Shown: piece after piece, positions 44,929-54,056 of the stretch
How the letters are laid out: the number at the start of each line of letters is the position of its first letter
Position numbering within the stretch: the first letter of the stretch is position 1
NCBI GenBank assembly: GCA_023428135.1
Contig: JAEYZG010000021.1
Span: 167,972-231,971, forward strand
Length of the DNA: 64,000 nucleotides
From: Bacteroidota bacterium
GTDB taxonomy: Bacteria; Bacteroidota; Bacteroidia; Cytophagales; Cytophagaceae
Direction: 5' to 3'
The notes under the pieces: generated by a model
Database searches by the model: none
The model's input: the letters and a program-made list of their open reading frames with translations, nothing else
What the model was told of the DNA's origin: nothing
Program-made: the position numbers and the translations under genes

Positions 44929-46122
44929 TTAGTTCTTTTGAATCTCATTCATAGTCTCAAGTATCAGATCACAGGAAACTTTTATTTCTTCTTCAGTAAT
45001 GACTAGTGGAGGAGCTATTCTCATGGCATTATCACAGAAAAGAAACCAATCGGTTAGGACTCCCTTCATAATCGCTTTATCAATAGTCTTTTTAAGAATT
45101 TCAAAAGACTCCATCTCGACCGCCATCATTAGTCCTTTATTTCTCACTGAACGGATCAATGGATGTTGCAGTAGTTTAAGAAAAAGTTTTTCTTTTGCAG
45201 GTACCTGTTCTGCTAGCTTTTCATCTTGTACTACATGTATTGTGGCTAAGGCAGCAGCACAAGATACTGGGTGTCCCCCGAAAGTAGTAATATGCCCCAG
45301 TACAGGATTTAACGAAAGTTCCTTCATCAGTTCTTTTGGTGCTATAAAGGCACCAATAGGCATACCACCTCCCATGCCTTTGGCACATACCACAATGTCA
45401 GGAACTACTCCAAAATTTTCAAATCCCCAAAAAGTACCTGTTCTACCGAAGCCAGCCTGTATTTCATCTGCAATAAAAAGGGTTCCTGTTTCATGGCACC
45501 TATCCCTCAACTTTTTAAGAAAATTGTTTTCGGGAACTCTGACACCCGCTTCGCCCTGTATACTTTCAACTATTACAGCCGCAGTATTGCTGGTTATGAA
45601 TTCAAGATCTTCTTCTTTATTAAAATTAAGATGTCTAATTCCCGGCATCAATGGTCGGAATGGTTGCTTGAAGTATTCATTACCATTTAATGCCAGCGAA
45701 CCTGTAGTGCTTCCATGATAAGCATTTTTAAAAGAGATGATTTCATATCTTCCGGTAACCCTTTTTGCCAGTTTGATGGCACCTTCAACAGCTTCGCTTC
45801 CTGAGTTAACAAGATAAACATTGTCTAATCCTGGAGGAAGGGTTTTGACCAAAGCCTCGGCAAGTTTTACCTGAGGAGATTGAATAAATTCTCCATATAC
45901 CATAAGATGAAGGTATTTGTCGAGTTGGTCCTTAACAGCCTGGATAACTTTTGGATGTCTATGTCCAACATTGCTTACTCCTATCCCTGAAATTAAGTCG
46001 ATATATGCTTTACCATTTTTGTCAAACATCTTTACACCTTCCGCTTTTTCAATTTCCAGCATCAGTGGGGCATCGGAGGTTTGAGCAAGGTATTGAAGAA
46101 ATAAATGTCTTTGAGATATCAT
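44929..46122 (-). CDS. Class III PLP aminotransferase (acetylornithine/4-aminobutyrate type)
   Basis: 397 residues from the ATG at 46122. LISGIGVSNVGHRHPKVIQA, NSGSEAVEGAIKLAKRVTGR, SFKNAYHGSTTGSLALNG, EPLP-like VESIQGEAGVRVP, IADEIQAGFGRTG with the PLP Asp, and CAKGMGGGMPIGAF with the Schiff-base lysine; HITTFGGHPVSCAAAL is also conserved. The family covers ornithine, acetylornithine, lysine and GABA aminotransferases; the substrate cannot be fixed here. It is not next to arginine genes. Confidence 0.92.
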   Translation of the reverse strand: MISQRHLFLQYLAQTSDAPLMLEIEKAEGVKMFDKNGKAYIDLISGIGVSNVGHRHPKVIQAVKDQLDKYLHLMVYGEFIQSPQVKLAEALVKTLPPGLDNVYLVNSGSEAVEGAIKLAKRVTGRYEIISFKNAYHGSTTGSLALNGNEYFKQPFRPLMPGIRHLNFNKEEDLEFITSNTAAVIVESIQGEAGVRVPENNFLKKLRDRCHETGTLFIADEIQAGFGRTGTFWGFENFGVVPDIVVCAKGMGGGMPIGAFIAPKELMKELSLNPVLGHITTFGGHPVSCAAALATIHVVQDEKLAEQVPAKEKLFLKLLQHPLIRSVRNKGLMMAVEMESFEILKKTIDKAIMKGVLTDWFLFCDNAMRIAPPLVITEEEIKVSCDLILETMNEIQKN

Positions 46123-46175
46123 GCTCAAATTTACTAAGCATAATGCTAAAATAATAATGAAGTAGAGTAGGGGAA

Positions 46176-47567
46176 TTATTTGTTGTTGTACAGCCTTAAT
46201 GTAGTAGTAGCTCCGGATCGGATGGCGAAATTTTGAACATCAGTGAAATTAGCCCCATTGCTTTTTTTAGTTCTGAAGATGAGTTTATAATTACCTGGTT
46301 GCATGGTAAGCATGGTTCTGCTGGTTTCATTTTCCAGATTATGGATAAGTACTTGTTCTCCATTGGGTTTTATCTCATAAATACTTCCATAGCCAATGAG
46401 CTGATCAATGATGTTTAAGGATCCGGGTTGAACAAGATCCAGTACTGTTGTTTCGCTTTGTTTGATCTTTACATCTGCAAAAATAGTTCGGGGTAAAGTA
46501 AGAACCTCTACATCATATGTTCCAACCAGGTACTTCTCTTTAATTCCCGCATTCTGGATGTTTAATGTTTCCGACTTTTTGTTTTCTCTCACAACAGCTT
46601 TAAGTGATTTATATTCTTTGGAGTTTTCCCTGATAAATAAAGATCCTTGAGGTGCTTTAATAGTAATGATATTTTCTTTGCCTCCGATAAGGCCAATGTT
46701 CTTTTTCTCTACTCTGGGAATTGTATTCACCACGAGGTCATAGGTGAGAATCGCATCTACTTTAAGTTTGTCTGGTTCTCCCTTATCATCAAGGTAGTGT
46801 ACAAAATCATATACTGGCTCCCCGGTTACGGAATTAAAAAAGGTGATATTAACATTGGTTTCTGTTGGCTTGTTATCGATATCCAGAATTTTTACTTTCA
46901 CAGATGTTTCCGACAATGTTTGATGCAAAATCAGATTCATCATGTTTTTAAATTTATTTTCATTAATAGCATTAAAGTATTGACCCATACATTCAAATGC
47001 TTTATCCCAGCTTACATCGTTTCCTATGCCTATAATGAATGGTTTAAGAAATATTTTTCGTTTCTGTAGTTCTCTGGAAAGATCGCAGGGGTCACCTCCG
47101 CAGGATTCAATGCCATCTGTAAGTAATATGATTACGTTTCTTGAATTTTTATCTATGGGAAAATCAGAAGCTGCTTCTTTAAGGCTATGAGCTATAAGGG
47201 TGGTTCCTTTAGGCTCAATGTTTTTAATTCTCATTTTTATTGCATCATGATTCCCGGGGCGAAATGGGACTTCGAGTTTGGTATCCTTGCAGTTGTTATA
47301 TCTTTTATCCCATTCATGGCCGTAAACTCTAAGACCAATTTCCAGATAGGGGATGTTTTTTAGAGAATCCACCAGTTCACAAAGCGTTCTTTTAGCTACT
47401 GTCATTCTGGTGCTGCGTTCCCATTTATCAGACATACTGCCAGATGCATCCAGTATAAATAATATACGGGTTATAGGAGGAGTTTTTTCTACTTTGGTCT
47501 GACAAAAAGTTTGCTGAACGTAAAGTAGAAATACTACTAATAGATAGACGTAATTTTTATACTTCAC
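46176..47567 (-). CDS. Secreted von Willebrand factor A domain protein
   Basis: 463 residues. The signal peptide covers residues 1-22 and ends FCQ. VWA domain 30-215 with a complete MIDAS: FILDASGSMSD (DxSxS), GTTLIAHSL (Thr) and ILLTDGIESCGG (Asp). CGGDPC could form a disulfide. The C-terminal half is beta-rich, with repeated stretches such as VLDLVQPGSLNIID, QPGNYKLIFRTKK. Probably a periplasmic or surface metal-dependent adhesion/assembly factor. The start is GTG: no ATG exists that keeps the signal peptide. Confidence 0.88.
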   Translation of the reverse strand: MKYKNYVYLLVVFLLYVQQTFCQTKVEKTPPITRILFILDASGSMSDKWERSTRMTVAKRTLCELVDSLKNIPYLEIGLRVYGHEWDKRYNNCKDTKLEVPFRPGNHDAIKMRIKNIEPKGTTLIAHSLKEAASDFPIDKNSRNVIILLTDGIESCGGDPCDLSRELQKRKIFLKPFIIGIGNDVSWDKAFECMGQYFNAINENKFKNMMNLILHQTLSETSVKVKILDIDNKPTETNVNITFFNSVTGEPVYDFVHYLDDKGEPDKLKVDAILTYDLVVNTIPRVEKKNIGLIGGKENIITIKAPQGSLFIRENSKEYKSLKAVVRENKKSETLNIQNAGIKEKYLVGTYDVEVLTLPRTIFADVKIKQSETTVLDLVQPGSLNIIDQLIGYGSIYEIKPNGEQVLIHNLENETSRTMLTMQPGNYKLIFRTKKSNGANFTDVQNFAIRSGATTTLRLYNNK

Positions 47568-47585
47568 CTTTTATCTAAATAAAAT

Positions 47586-47615
47586 AAAAAAGGAGTAGTT
47601 TTCTACTCCTTTTTT
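47586..47615. terminator. Strong hairpin terminator downstream of bcp
   Basis: 13-base perfect stem AAAAAAGGAGTAG / CTACTCCTTTTTT with a 4-base loop, within the gap between the minus-strand bcp and VWA genes. Confidence 0.9.
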
Positions 47616-47640
47616 AAAAACCCTATAAAAGGCTCAATGT

Positions 47641-48090
47641 TTATTTTAATATCTGTTCAGTGTGGTTTTCTGTAGTTACTTTTGATATAATTTCTTCAAT
47701 TACACCATTTTCGTCTATTACAAAAGTGGTCCTGACAGTTCCCATATAAGTTTTACCAAAATTGGTTTTTTCCTGCCATACGCCATACTGTTCGTTGATG
47801 GTCTTATCCGGATCGGCAATCAACGTAAATGGCAAATTATATTTCTTAATAAACTTCTGGTGTGATTTTTCATCATCACTACTTACGCCTAGTACCACAT
47901 AGTTGGCTTTAATCAGGGCATCATAATTATCTCTTAGGTTGCAGGCCTGAGCTGTGCAGCCAGGAGTATCATCTTTGGGGTAAAAATAAAGAACAACTTT
48001 CTTCCCTTTATAATCAGATAGCTTTACTGCTTTTCCATTCTGATCTTTTCCTTCGAATAGGGGAGCTTTATCTCCGGTATTTAATTTCAT
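47641..48090 (-). CDS. bcp: Thioredoxin-dependent thiol peroxidase (Bcp-type peroxiredoxin)
   Basis: 149 residues of the AhpC/TSA fold. YFYPKDDTPGCTAQACNLRD contains the peroxidatic Cys and the resolving Cys five residues on, the alpha-2 arrangement of Bcp/PrxQ. VLGVSSDDEKSHQKFIKKYN and TVRTTFVIDENG are also typical. Removes peroxides in the cytosol using thioredoxin. Separate minus-strand transcript ended by the hairpin at 47586. Confidence 0.95.
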   Translation of the reverse strand: MKLNTGDKAPLFEGKDQNGKAVKLSDYKGKKVVLYFYPKDDTPGCTAQACNLRDNYDALIKANYVVLGVSSDDEKSHQKFIKKYNLPFTLIADPDKTINEQYGVWQEKTNFGKTYMGTVRTTFVIDENGVIEEIISKVTTENHTEQILK

Positions 48091-48142
48091 AGAAGTTTAA
48101 TGAGTTTTTGAAGTATCAATATCTTAAAACTAATACCCTAAA

Positions 48143-50062
48143 TCAAGGAATATTGGTCGAAAAAGTACTGATGTTTCCTGCCTGGTCTTTTACCTCCAGT
48201 TTAAATGCTCCTTTGAGTGGTACTGTTTTATCATACCGCTCAGACCACAATAGATTTCTCTTGTGATCATAGTTCATCAATATCCATTCCCCGTTTAATG
48301 TAGCTTTAAAAGAATCTATTCCTGATTTGGAATCAGCGATAGTAAATTTTATGCAATTGCCCGATACTCCTAAACTCCTAATAATAGGCTTGACTGAATC
48401 TTCCACAATTACAAACTTTCCAAAACTCTTGGTCTTAAAGGATATGGTGTTTTCATTCCAGCATCCCTTTTCATGCTGTTGGCCGCGCATTTTGTTTTTT
48501 ATGTTCACATAAGAACATCTTTTGTCTATTGCTTCAGGATGTGCCGCTTCATATGCTACATCTATACCGGTGAAAAGAGGTATAGAAAAATGACCAAGTA
48601 TAAATGATTCTTTACCTTCTAATGTAGTATCAATATTGGTTTGCAGATAAAGTGTGTCAAAAATGGCATCAGCAGGAATTTTGACAGTCATATTGCCATT
48701 CTTTATTGTTTTTTCCTGCCCTGGTGGGATGCTTGCAATAAAATTAAAATTGAGAGTTTTATTATCTAAAGCTACTGAATCAGGCAAGCCTTTTCTCAAA
48801 TCATAAAGGTAAATAGCTTGTCCATTTTTATAGTAGTCTGGGGTAAGGGTAAGTAATCCCTTTGAAGAATAGAGTTTTGCAGAGCTGTTGTTCGCTGCTT
48901 TACCTCTAATCTTTAATACATTTTCAGAAACTTCAAAATCACATGTAGCTTTAGAATTTGGTACAATTGTTCCTTTGATAGGCTCAGCTGATTGAATGTT
49001 TAATGCAAGTTTTGAAATGTTGTCATAACTGTCTTCAATCTCAATTATTATTTTATGATTCTGGCCATCTGTAAGGTCGAGAAGCCCTTTGCCCAGACTT
49101 CTGTTATAGGTACTTAGTTTATCCCCATCACTGATATAACATTTTTGAAACTTAACTCCTCTTTCGAGAAGTGCTTCATAGTCCATGTGGACGTTGATAT
49201 ATCTGTTTTCATGAAAACCGAACGTGGACAGATCATGGTCAAATATTATTTTTCCATCAGCGTATACTCTTATGTATTTAACACCATATGAGTTGGCCGT
49301 TCCATTCATTTTGTCAGATACTTTCACCTGAAGACCGATATTGCCCCAAGCTGTTATTTTGGAAGGAATAGTATAATCGGTTCCTATCTTTGTTGCTTTA
49401 AATTCGAACCTGCCAAACTCTTGGTTTACTCTTGACTTTTCATTAGTGGCAATGAGTGCTATTTTATCAAAAGTAGGTGCAATGTTATCTTTCAGTTCTG
49501 TGAATTTAAAATCTAAAGGGTTGAGAAGATTTTCTTTTACATCTCTGATTTCATAGTGAAGATGTGGTCCCCCTGAACTACCTGAATTTCCTGATAAAGC
49601 AATGATGTCTCCCTTTTTAACAGGAAGTTTACCTTCTGCGAGAGTAAAATCTACTTCAAATTGTTGGTTTTCATATTGATACTGGCGAACAAAATCTCCG
49701 ATTTCCTTATTAAACTTATCTAAATGTGCATATACAGTCACTAAGCCATTAGGATGGGTGATATATACCGTATTTCCATATCCGAAAGAAGAGACTTTAA
49801 GCCTTGAGACATAACCATCTGCCGATGCATAAACCGGAAGACCAATTCTCATTTCCGTTTTTATATCAAGTCCCCCATGAAAGTGATTGGGCCGTAGTTC
49901 CCCCATGTTTCCGGCGAGAAAATTTTGTTGGCCGGGTTTTATCGGAAACAGAAAGTAGCCGACTGGAATTTGTGTTTGAGAAAAAGAGGTAAGAGGTAAA
50001 ATAACTAATAAGTATTTTATCAGTTTATTTAACTTCGAAATCAATATATTTTTCATTTTCAA
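48143..50062 (-). CDS. Secreted M23-family peptidase
   Basis: 639 residues. The signal peptide ends TSFSQ. LytM/M23 domain in the first 200 residues: NHFHGGLDIKT (zinc His and Asp), GYGNTVYITHPNGLVTVYAH, then GNSGSSGGPHLHYEIRD with the HxH zinc/catalytic pair. The remaining 430 residues are beta-rich (Ig/fibronectin-like), ending in a domain with FKLEVKDQAGNIS. Likely cleaves peptidoglycan cross-links or acts in envelope processing. The start overlaps the end of the FAH gene by 38 bases; a TTG at 50044 is an alternative. Confidence 0.9.
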   Translation of the reverse strand: MKMKNILISKLNKLIKYLLVILPLTSFSQTQIPVGYFLFPIKPGQQNFLAGNMGELRPNHFHGGLDIKTEMRIGLPVYASADGYVSRLKVSSFGYGNTVYITHPNGLVTVYAHLDKFNKEIGDFVRQYQYENQQFEVDFTLAEGKLPVKKGDIIALSGNSGSSGGPHLHYEIRDVKENLLNPLDFKFTELKDNIAPTFDKIALIATNEKSRVNQEFGRFEFKATKIGTDYTIPSKITAWGNIGLQVKVSDKMNGTANSYGVKYIRVYADGKIIFDHDLSTFGFHENRYINVHMDYEALLERGVKFQKCYISDGDKLSTYNRSLGKGLLDLTDGQNHKIIIEIEDSYDNISKLALNIQSAEPIKGTIVPNSKATCDFEVSENVLKIRGKAANNSSAKLYSSKGLLTLTPDYYKNGQAIYLYDLRKGLPDSVALDNKTLNFNFIASIPPGQEKTIKNGNMTVKIPADAIFDTLYLQTNIDTTLEGKESFILGHFSIPLFTGIDVAYEAAHPEAIDKRCSYVNIKNKMRGQQHEKGCWNENTISFKTKSFGKFVIVEDSVKPIIRSLGVSGNCIKFTIADSKSGIDSFKATLNGEWILMNYDHKRNLLWSERYDKTVPLKGAFKLEVKDQAGNISTFSTNIP

Positions 50063-50636
50063 TAAAGCCTTCTAATCTGTCGCCAATCTTAACAGGGCCG
50101 ACTCCGGCAGGAGTGCCGGTAAAGATAATGTCTCCCTGTTTTAATGTTATGAATTTAGATATATAACTGATGATTGCATCAAAGTTATGTATCATTTGTC
50201 CGGAATTTCCGGATTGTTTTAGTTCTCCGTTTTGCACTAGCGAAAAGCTGAGATTATTCAGATCTTTAAAATTTGTCTTCTGAACAAATTCAGAAATCGG
50301 AGCACTTCCGTTAAAGCCCTTGGCAAGAGTCCACGGAAGGCCTGCAGCTTTAGCTTTATCCTGAATGTCTCTGGCAGTAAAGTCAACTCCCAGACCAATT
50401 TCCTGAAAATACTTGTGAGCAAACTTCTCTTCAATATTCTTCCCTTCTTTTGAAATTTTAATTACTAACTCAACTTCAAAATGGATGTTATTACTGAAGT
50501 CAGGATAATAGAATGGTGAATTATTTCGGAGTAATGCAGTATCGGGTTTTAAAAATATTACGGGTGCTTCGGGCCGTTCATTTTTTAATTCCTTAATATG
50601 ATCTGCATAGTTTCTCCCTATAGCAAGAATCTTCAT
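50025..50636 (-). CDS. Fumarylacetoacetate hydrolase-family protein
   Basis: 203 residues from the ATG at 50636 (MKILAIGRNYADHIKEL); the longer frame runs 49 residues into non-coding DNA. FAH fold: IFLKPDTALLRNN, HFEVELVIKISKEG (metal Glu), GLGVDFTARDIQDKAKAAGL then PWTLAKGFNGSAPIS (metal Asp/Lys), and IIFTGTPAGVGPVKIGDRLE. Small FAH proteins act as acylpyruvases or oxaloacetate decarboxylases; the activity here is not determined. Probably co-transcribed with the M23 gene. Confidence 0.92.
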   Translation of the reverse strand: MKILAIGRNYADHIKELKNERPEAPVIFLKPDTALLRNNSPFYYPDFSNNIHFEVELVIKISKEGKNIEEKFAHKYFQEIGLGVDFTARDIQDKAKAAGLPWTLAKGFNGSAPISEFVQKTNFKDLNNLSFSLVQNGELKQSGNSGQMIHNFDAIISYISKFITLKQGDIIFTGTPAGVGPVKIGDRLEGFIENEKYIDFEVK

Positions 50637-50728
50637 ATAAAATTTTGGCGCAAAAATAGCATAAAATCTCAATGTGAGTGCGTTGAAAACAATACTTTTC
50701 CCTAAATGGTTTCTAATATAGGAACAAA

Positions 50729-51562
50729 ATGGAGATGAGATTGATAAAGATGTTGAACAAAGGGAAGTTGATACTATTGTCATTGGCCATTGCCATAGGC
50801 TGCAGCAAGGTTCCTGTGACAGGAAGGAAACAATTGGATATTGTTCCTAATTCTCAGGTGTTGGCCCTTGCAAAGTCTGAGTACAATGAGTTTTTAAAAA
50901 CCAATAAGGTCGTTAATAATACCTCACAGGCCGAGGAGGTAGAAAAGGTAGGACGAAATATAGCAAATGCTGCAGAGGCTTATCTGAAGAAAGAAAAGCA
51001 GACAAAACTGCTTGAAGGGTATAATTGGCAGTTTAATCTGGTGGAAGATCAACAGATCAACGCATGGTGTATGCCTGGAGGCAAAGTTGTCGTATTTACT
51101 GGTATTTTACCTATTACTAAGAATGATGCCGGACTTGCAACAGTTATGGGACATGAAATTGCCCATGCGATTGCAAGGCATGGTAATGAAAGGATGAGTC
51201 AGGGGTTAACAACTCAACTTGGAGGCCTGGCACTGGACGTTGCTTTGAGTAGTAAACCGAAAGAGACAAGGAATCTGTTTATGGCAGCTTATGGTGTAGG
51301 AACGAATGTTGGAATTTTACTTCCCTACAGCCGATTACAGGAATCAGAAGCTGACCGTATAGGTTTAATATTTATGTCAATGGCTGGTTACGATCCTCGA
51401 GAAGCAATAAACTTTTGGGAAAGGATGGAAAAAGCCAGTCAGGGAGGAGAACCTCCGGAGTTTCTTTCAACTCACCCAAGTCATAAGACCAGGATTGAGG
51501 AACTGAAAAAACAACTTCCTGAGGCTCTGAAATACTATAATCATACAGTTAGTAAAAGATAA
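50729..51562 (+). CDS. Lipoprotein M48 metalloprotease (LoiP/BepA-like)
   Basis: 277 residues. Lipoprotein signal with IAIGCSKVPVTGRKQL. Zinc motif GHEIAHAIARHGNERMSQ (HExxH), then SRLQESEADRIGLIFMSMAG with the third Glu ligand, and STHPSHKTRIEEL, the typical C-terminal segment. Acts in the periplasm or on the outer membrane in protein quality control or assembly. Single gene, followed by a perfect bidirectional hairpin. Confidence 0.94.
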   Translation: MEMRLIKMLNKGKLILLSLAIAIGCSKVPVTGRKQLDIVPNSQVLALAKSEYNEFLKTNKVVNNTSQAEEVEKVGRNIANAAEAYLKKEKQTKLLEGYNWQFNLVEDQQINAWCMPGGKVVVFTGILPITKNDAGLATVMGHEIAHAIARHGNERMSQGLTTQLGGLALDVALSSKPKETRNLFMAAYGVGTNVGILLPYSRLQESEADRIGLIFMSMAGYDPREAINFWERMEKASQGGEPPEFLSTHPSHKTRIEELKKQLPEALKYYNHTVSKR

Positions 51563-51569
51563 ACTCTCT

Positions 51570-51607
51570 AAAAGTAAAAAGCTTCCGAATGGAAGCTTTT
51601 TACTTTT
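51570..51607. terminator. Perfect bidirectional terminator
   Basis: 17-base perfect stem AAAAGTAAAAAGCTTCC / GGAAGCTTTTTACTTTT with a 4-base loop between the convergent M48 and CAP-domain genes. Confidence 0.93.
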
Positions 51608-51623
51608 ATTTAAAATAAAAGAT

Positions 51624-54029
51624 TTATTGTTTTGGGCTACAGGCTCTGCAAAAGTATACTTTTAGCTCTTCTTCTTTAAAAAGCATAAAATTAATTTTCT
51701 CAATTCCGAAGAGGCTGCAGAACCTTTGAGGATTCATGTCTTTCGCTTTAAGAAAGTAAGATTCAAATTCCTTTTTTTCAAAGAGATCGGGTCTTGTAAT
51801 TGCTATAGAGAGAAAGTTGAACAAAATATCTTCTGAATATTCCCCTTTTTGCATAATAGGAAATAAAATTTCCAGGGCCCAGGCTGCACGGCCACTTTCA
51901 GCAAAAAATTTTGCTACAGCAAGCAGATCGTCTGAATTTAACTCCGTTGTTTTATAGTATTTTTTTACCAGGTTGATTGCATCATCCCTATATTTAAATT
52001 TCTTATTGGTAAGGAAATATGGAGAAATTAGAATCTGAAAGTTGAGGTATAATTTATTGACCAGCTTTTTGTCAATCTTTGTATTATAAAGGGCTTTTAT
52101 ATTTTTCATAAAGCCTTCTGGTGATTGAAGATAAGCAGAATCGGCTGCCCAGGCTTTTAAAGTGAGATCGCAGATATTGTATTTAATGTATACATTGGTC
52201 GGATCTAATGCCGAAACCTGATTGAGATCCCCTATATAATCAAATTTTTGACCAAGTTCCTGTCTGAATAGAATCTGGTTGTTGATCAGTTGGGCAAATT
52301 CTTTTGTTTTAGGCGGATTCAATGAAGTTAATAAGTCTGTAGAAATCTCTCCATTTGCGATAGCATCAAATATTGCTGTCTGAAGGGATGTGGCAACTGC
52401 TACATCTTTTTTAGCCAGTGCATTTTGGTAATGAATGGCCAGGGAATCTTTATTTCTTGTCAGGTCTATTCGCTCAATAATTTTAAGGAACAGAACCGCT
52501 TTACGTTCTTTGGCGAGAAGGAACTCCATTGCTTTAGAAAGACTGTCTTTCTGAAGAGCTTCTTTTATCTTTTCTTTACTTAATGTAGTAAGATAACTAA
52601 ATGGAGTATTTTTGACGTCTCGGTAAAACTGATCCCAGTTTTCCTGAGCCTTAATGACGCGTTTTATAGTATCATTAAGTTGAAAAGATTGCAATACTTG
52701 TATGATGCTTTCAGCTCTGTTTTTTTGTAATTCCTGATTTCTTTCAGTGCTTCCTTCAATAGATGAATAGGCAAGAACGACAACTTCAGTTATGTTATAT
52801 TTATTTAAATTGAGAGAATCATAAAATGGTCTGATATCTTGTTCTGAATAAACAGATTTGTCTTTCTCAAATGGTATGGTAAATTTTAAGTTCTTCTTTT
52901 TGGTGATCTCTGATTTTAAAAGGGTGTCAACAAAAACCTCTGTAGAAATAACAGACCTGCTTGGTGGTAGCTTTGGATAGTCGACATAATAGGTGCAGAG
53001 ATGATTGTTTTTAATAACCATCAGATTGCATACATATTCATCGTTTTTTAATTCTGCAGGAATATCACCAATATAAGCAAACAGGGCATTTGAGGATGCT
53101 TTAGTGTTAGACTTTAAAAGGTCCTTTAAAGCAACCGGAACGAGCATAATACCATCAAAAGCAAACGATCTGTGTACAATATTTCCGCTAGAACAGGGGA
53201 ATTGGCTTCTTAGAACTATATCCACAGAAAAAGAAAATTGACCTTCTGTTTCCGGGAATGTTTTATTGAAAAGCCCCAGATCACCAAAGAAATAATAAAC
53301 TTTTCCATCCTCTACTATGATTTTATTTTCTACATAATCCGGAATTTTATTAAAATCTCCGACACATTTTCCGCAAACAACTTCATTGGAAGGCTCTATG
53401 CCGAAAGCATTCTCAATATTTATCTTTTTTGATGGATAAAAGGTCTTTTTGTCTTTGTTCTTTATAGATGAGGGGAAATTATAAGCCATAGGTCCAAAGA
53501 CCTGAGCTATATATATACATTTTTTTTCGGGAATTATTCCTATTCCTAATCCTGTGGCAGAAAATTCCCGATTTACAAGATTTACCGAATTTCCGGAAGT
53601 ATTAAGACTAGATCTTACAAAGGCAAGTGCAGCGCTTTCGTAAGTATTTATTTTAATTGGTGCTTTTTCTTTATAAATAGTAAATGGCCTGTCCGTATAA
53701 ATGACATCAACATTTTCAGCTACTTTTTCATGAGTACCCTTAAAGCTTTCTACCCTTTGTTCCACTGTAGCCATATTAGGGTTATCCTGATTATGAACCA
53801 GGTTGTCTACTTTTTTGATGTATTTTGCCTGGTTATTGGCAGCAGCTGTTAGTATTGAGTCTTTGACAAAAGGAGAGAGGCCCAGAGAATCACGTACCTC
53901 ATTGAGTTTTAGGTAGATTTTCTGTGTAAGAAGCTTTTCGTCAAAATTATTAAAATCAATAGGTGTTTGAGCAAATAGTCCTCTGAAAGAAAGTAACAAT
54001 ATTAAAAGTGAAAAAGTGATCAGTCTCAT
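51624..54029 (-). CDS. Large secreted protein with CAP/SCP domain and OmpA-like region
   Basis: 801 residues, signal peptide to about 20. Residues 25-190 form a CAP/SCP domain (LNEVRDSLGLSPFVKDSILT, LVHNQDNPNM, ATGLGIGIIPEKKCIYIAQV); the usual catalytic-like His/Glu are only partly evident. The middle has CGKCVGDF, a Cys pair. About residues 390-465 (VYSEQDIRPFYDSLN, VLAYSSIEGSTERNQELQKN, RAESIIQVLQ) resemble an OmpA C-terminal peptidoglycan-binding fold. The C-terminal third is helical and repeat-like. The combination suggests a large periplasmic or surface protein of unknown role. Confidence 0.75.
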   Translation of the reverse strand: MRLITFSLLILLLSFRGLFAQTPIDFNNFDEKLLTQKIYLKLNEVRDSLGLSPFVKDSILTAAANNQAKYIKKVDNLVHNQDNPNMATVEQRVESFKGTHEKVAENVDVIYTDRPFTIYKEKAPIKINTYESAALAFVRSSLNTSGNSVNLVNREFSATGLGIGIIPEKKCIYIAQVFGPMAYNFPSSIKNKDKKTFYPSKKINIENAFGIEPSNEVVCGKCVGDFNKIPDYVENKIIVEDGKVYYFFGDLGLFNKTFPETEGQFSFSVDIVLRSQFPCSSGNIVHRSFAFDGIMLVPVALKDLLKSNTKASSNALFAYIGDIPAELKNDEYVCNLMVIKNNHLCTYYVDYPKLPPSRSVISTEVFVDTLLKSEITKKKNLKFTIPFEKDKSVYSEQDIRPFYDSLNLNKYNITEVVVLAYSSIEGSTERNQELQKNRAESIIQVLQSFQLNDTIKRVIKAQENWDQFYRDVKNTPFSYLTTLSKEKIKEALQKDSLSKAMEFLLAKERKAVLFLKIIERIDLTRNKDSLAIHYQNALAKKDVAVATSLQTAIFDAIANGEISTDLLTSLNPPKTKEFAQLINNQILFRQELGQKFDYIGDLNQVSALDPTNVYIKYNICDLTLKAWAADSAYLQSPEGFMKNIKALYNTKIDKKLVNKLYLNFQILISPYFLTNKKFKYRDDAINLVKKYYKTTELNSDDLLAVAKFFAESGRAAWALEILFPIMQKGEYSEDILFNFLSIAITRPDLFEKKEFESYFLKAKDMNPQRFCSLFGIEKINFMLFKEEELKVYFCRACSPKQ

Positions 54030-54056
54030 ATTTTACCTCAAACCTTATATGCTTTA

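Noticed and set aside
44999..45718. 239-codon plus-strand open frame
   Set aside because: It is the antisense of the aminotransferase gene; the minus-strand product has all PLP motifs.
46647..47069. 140-codon plus-strand frame
   Set aside because: Antisense to the VWA gene, which has a signal peptide and a complete MIDAS motif.
50637..50783. 49-residue upstream extension of the FAH-family gene
   Set aside because: It overlaps the divergent M48 start and the family begins at MKILAIGRNY.
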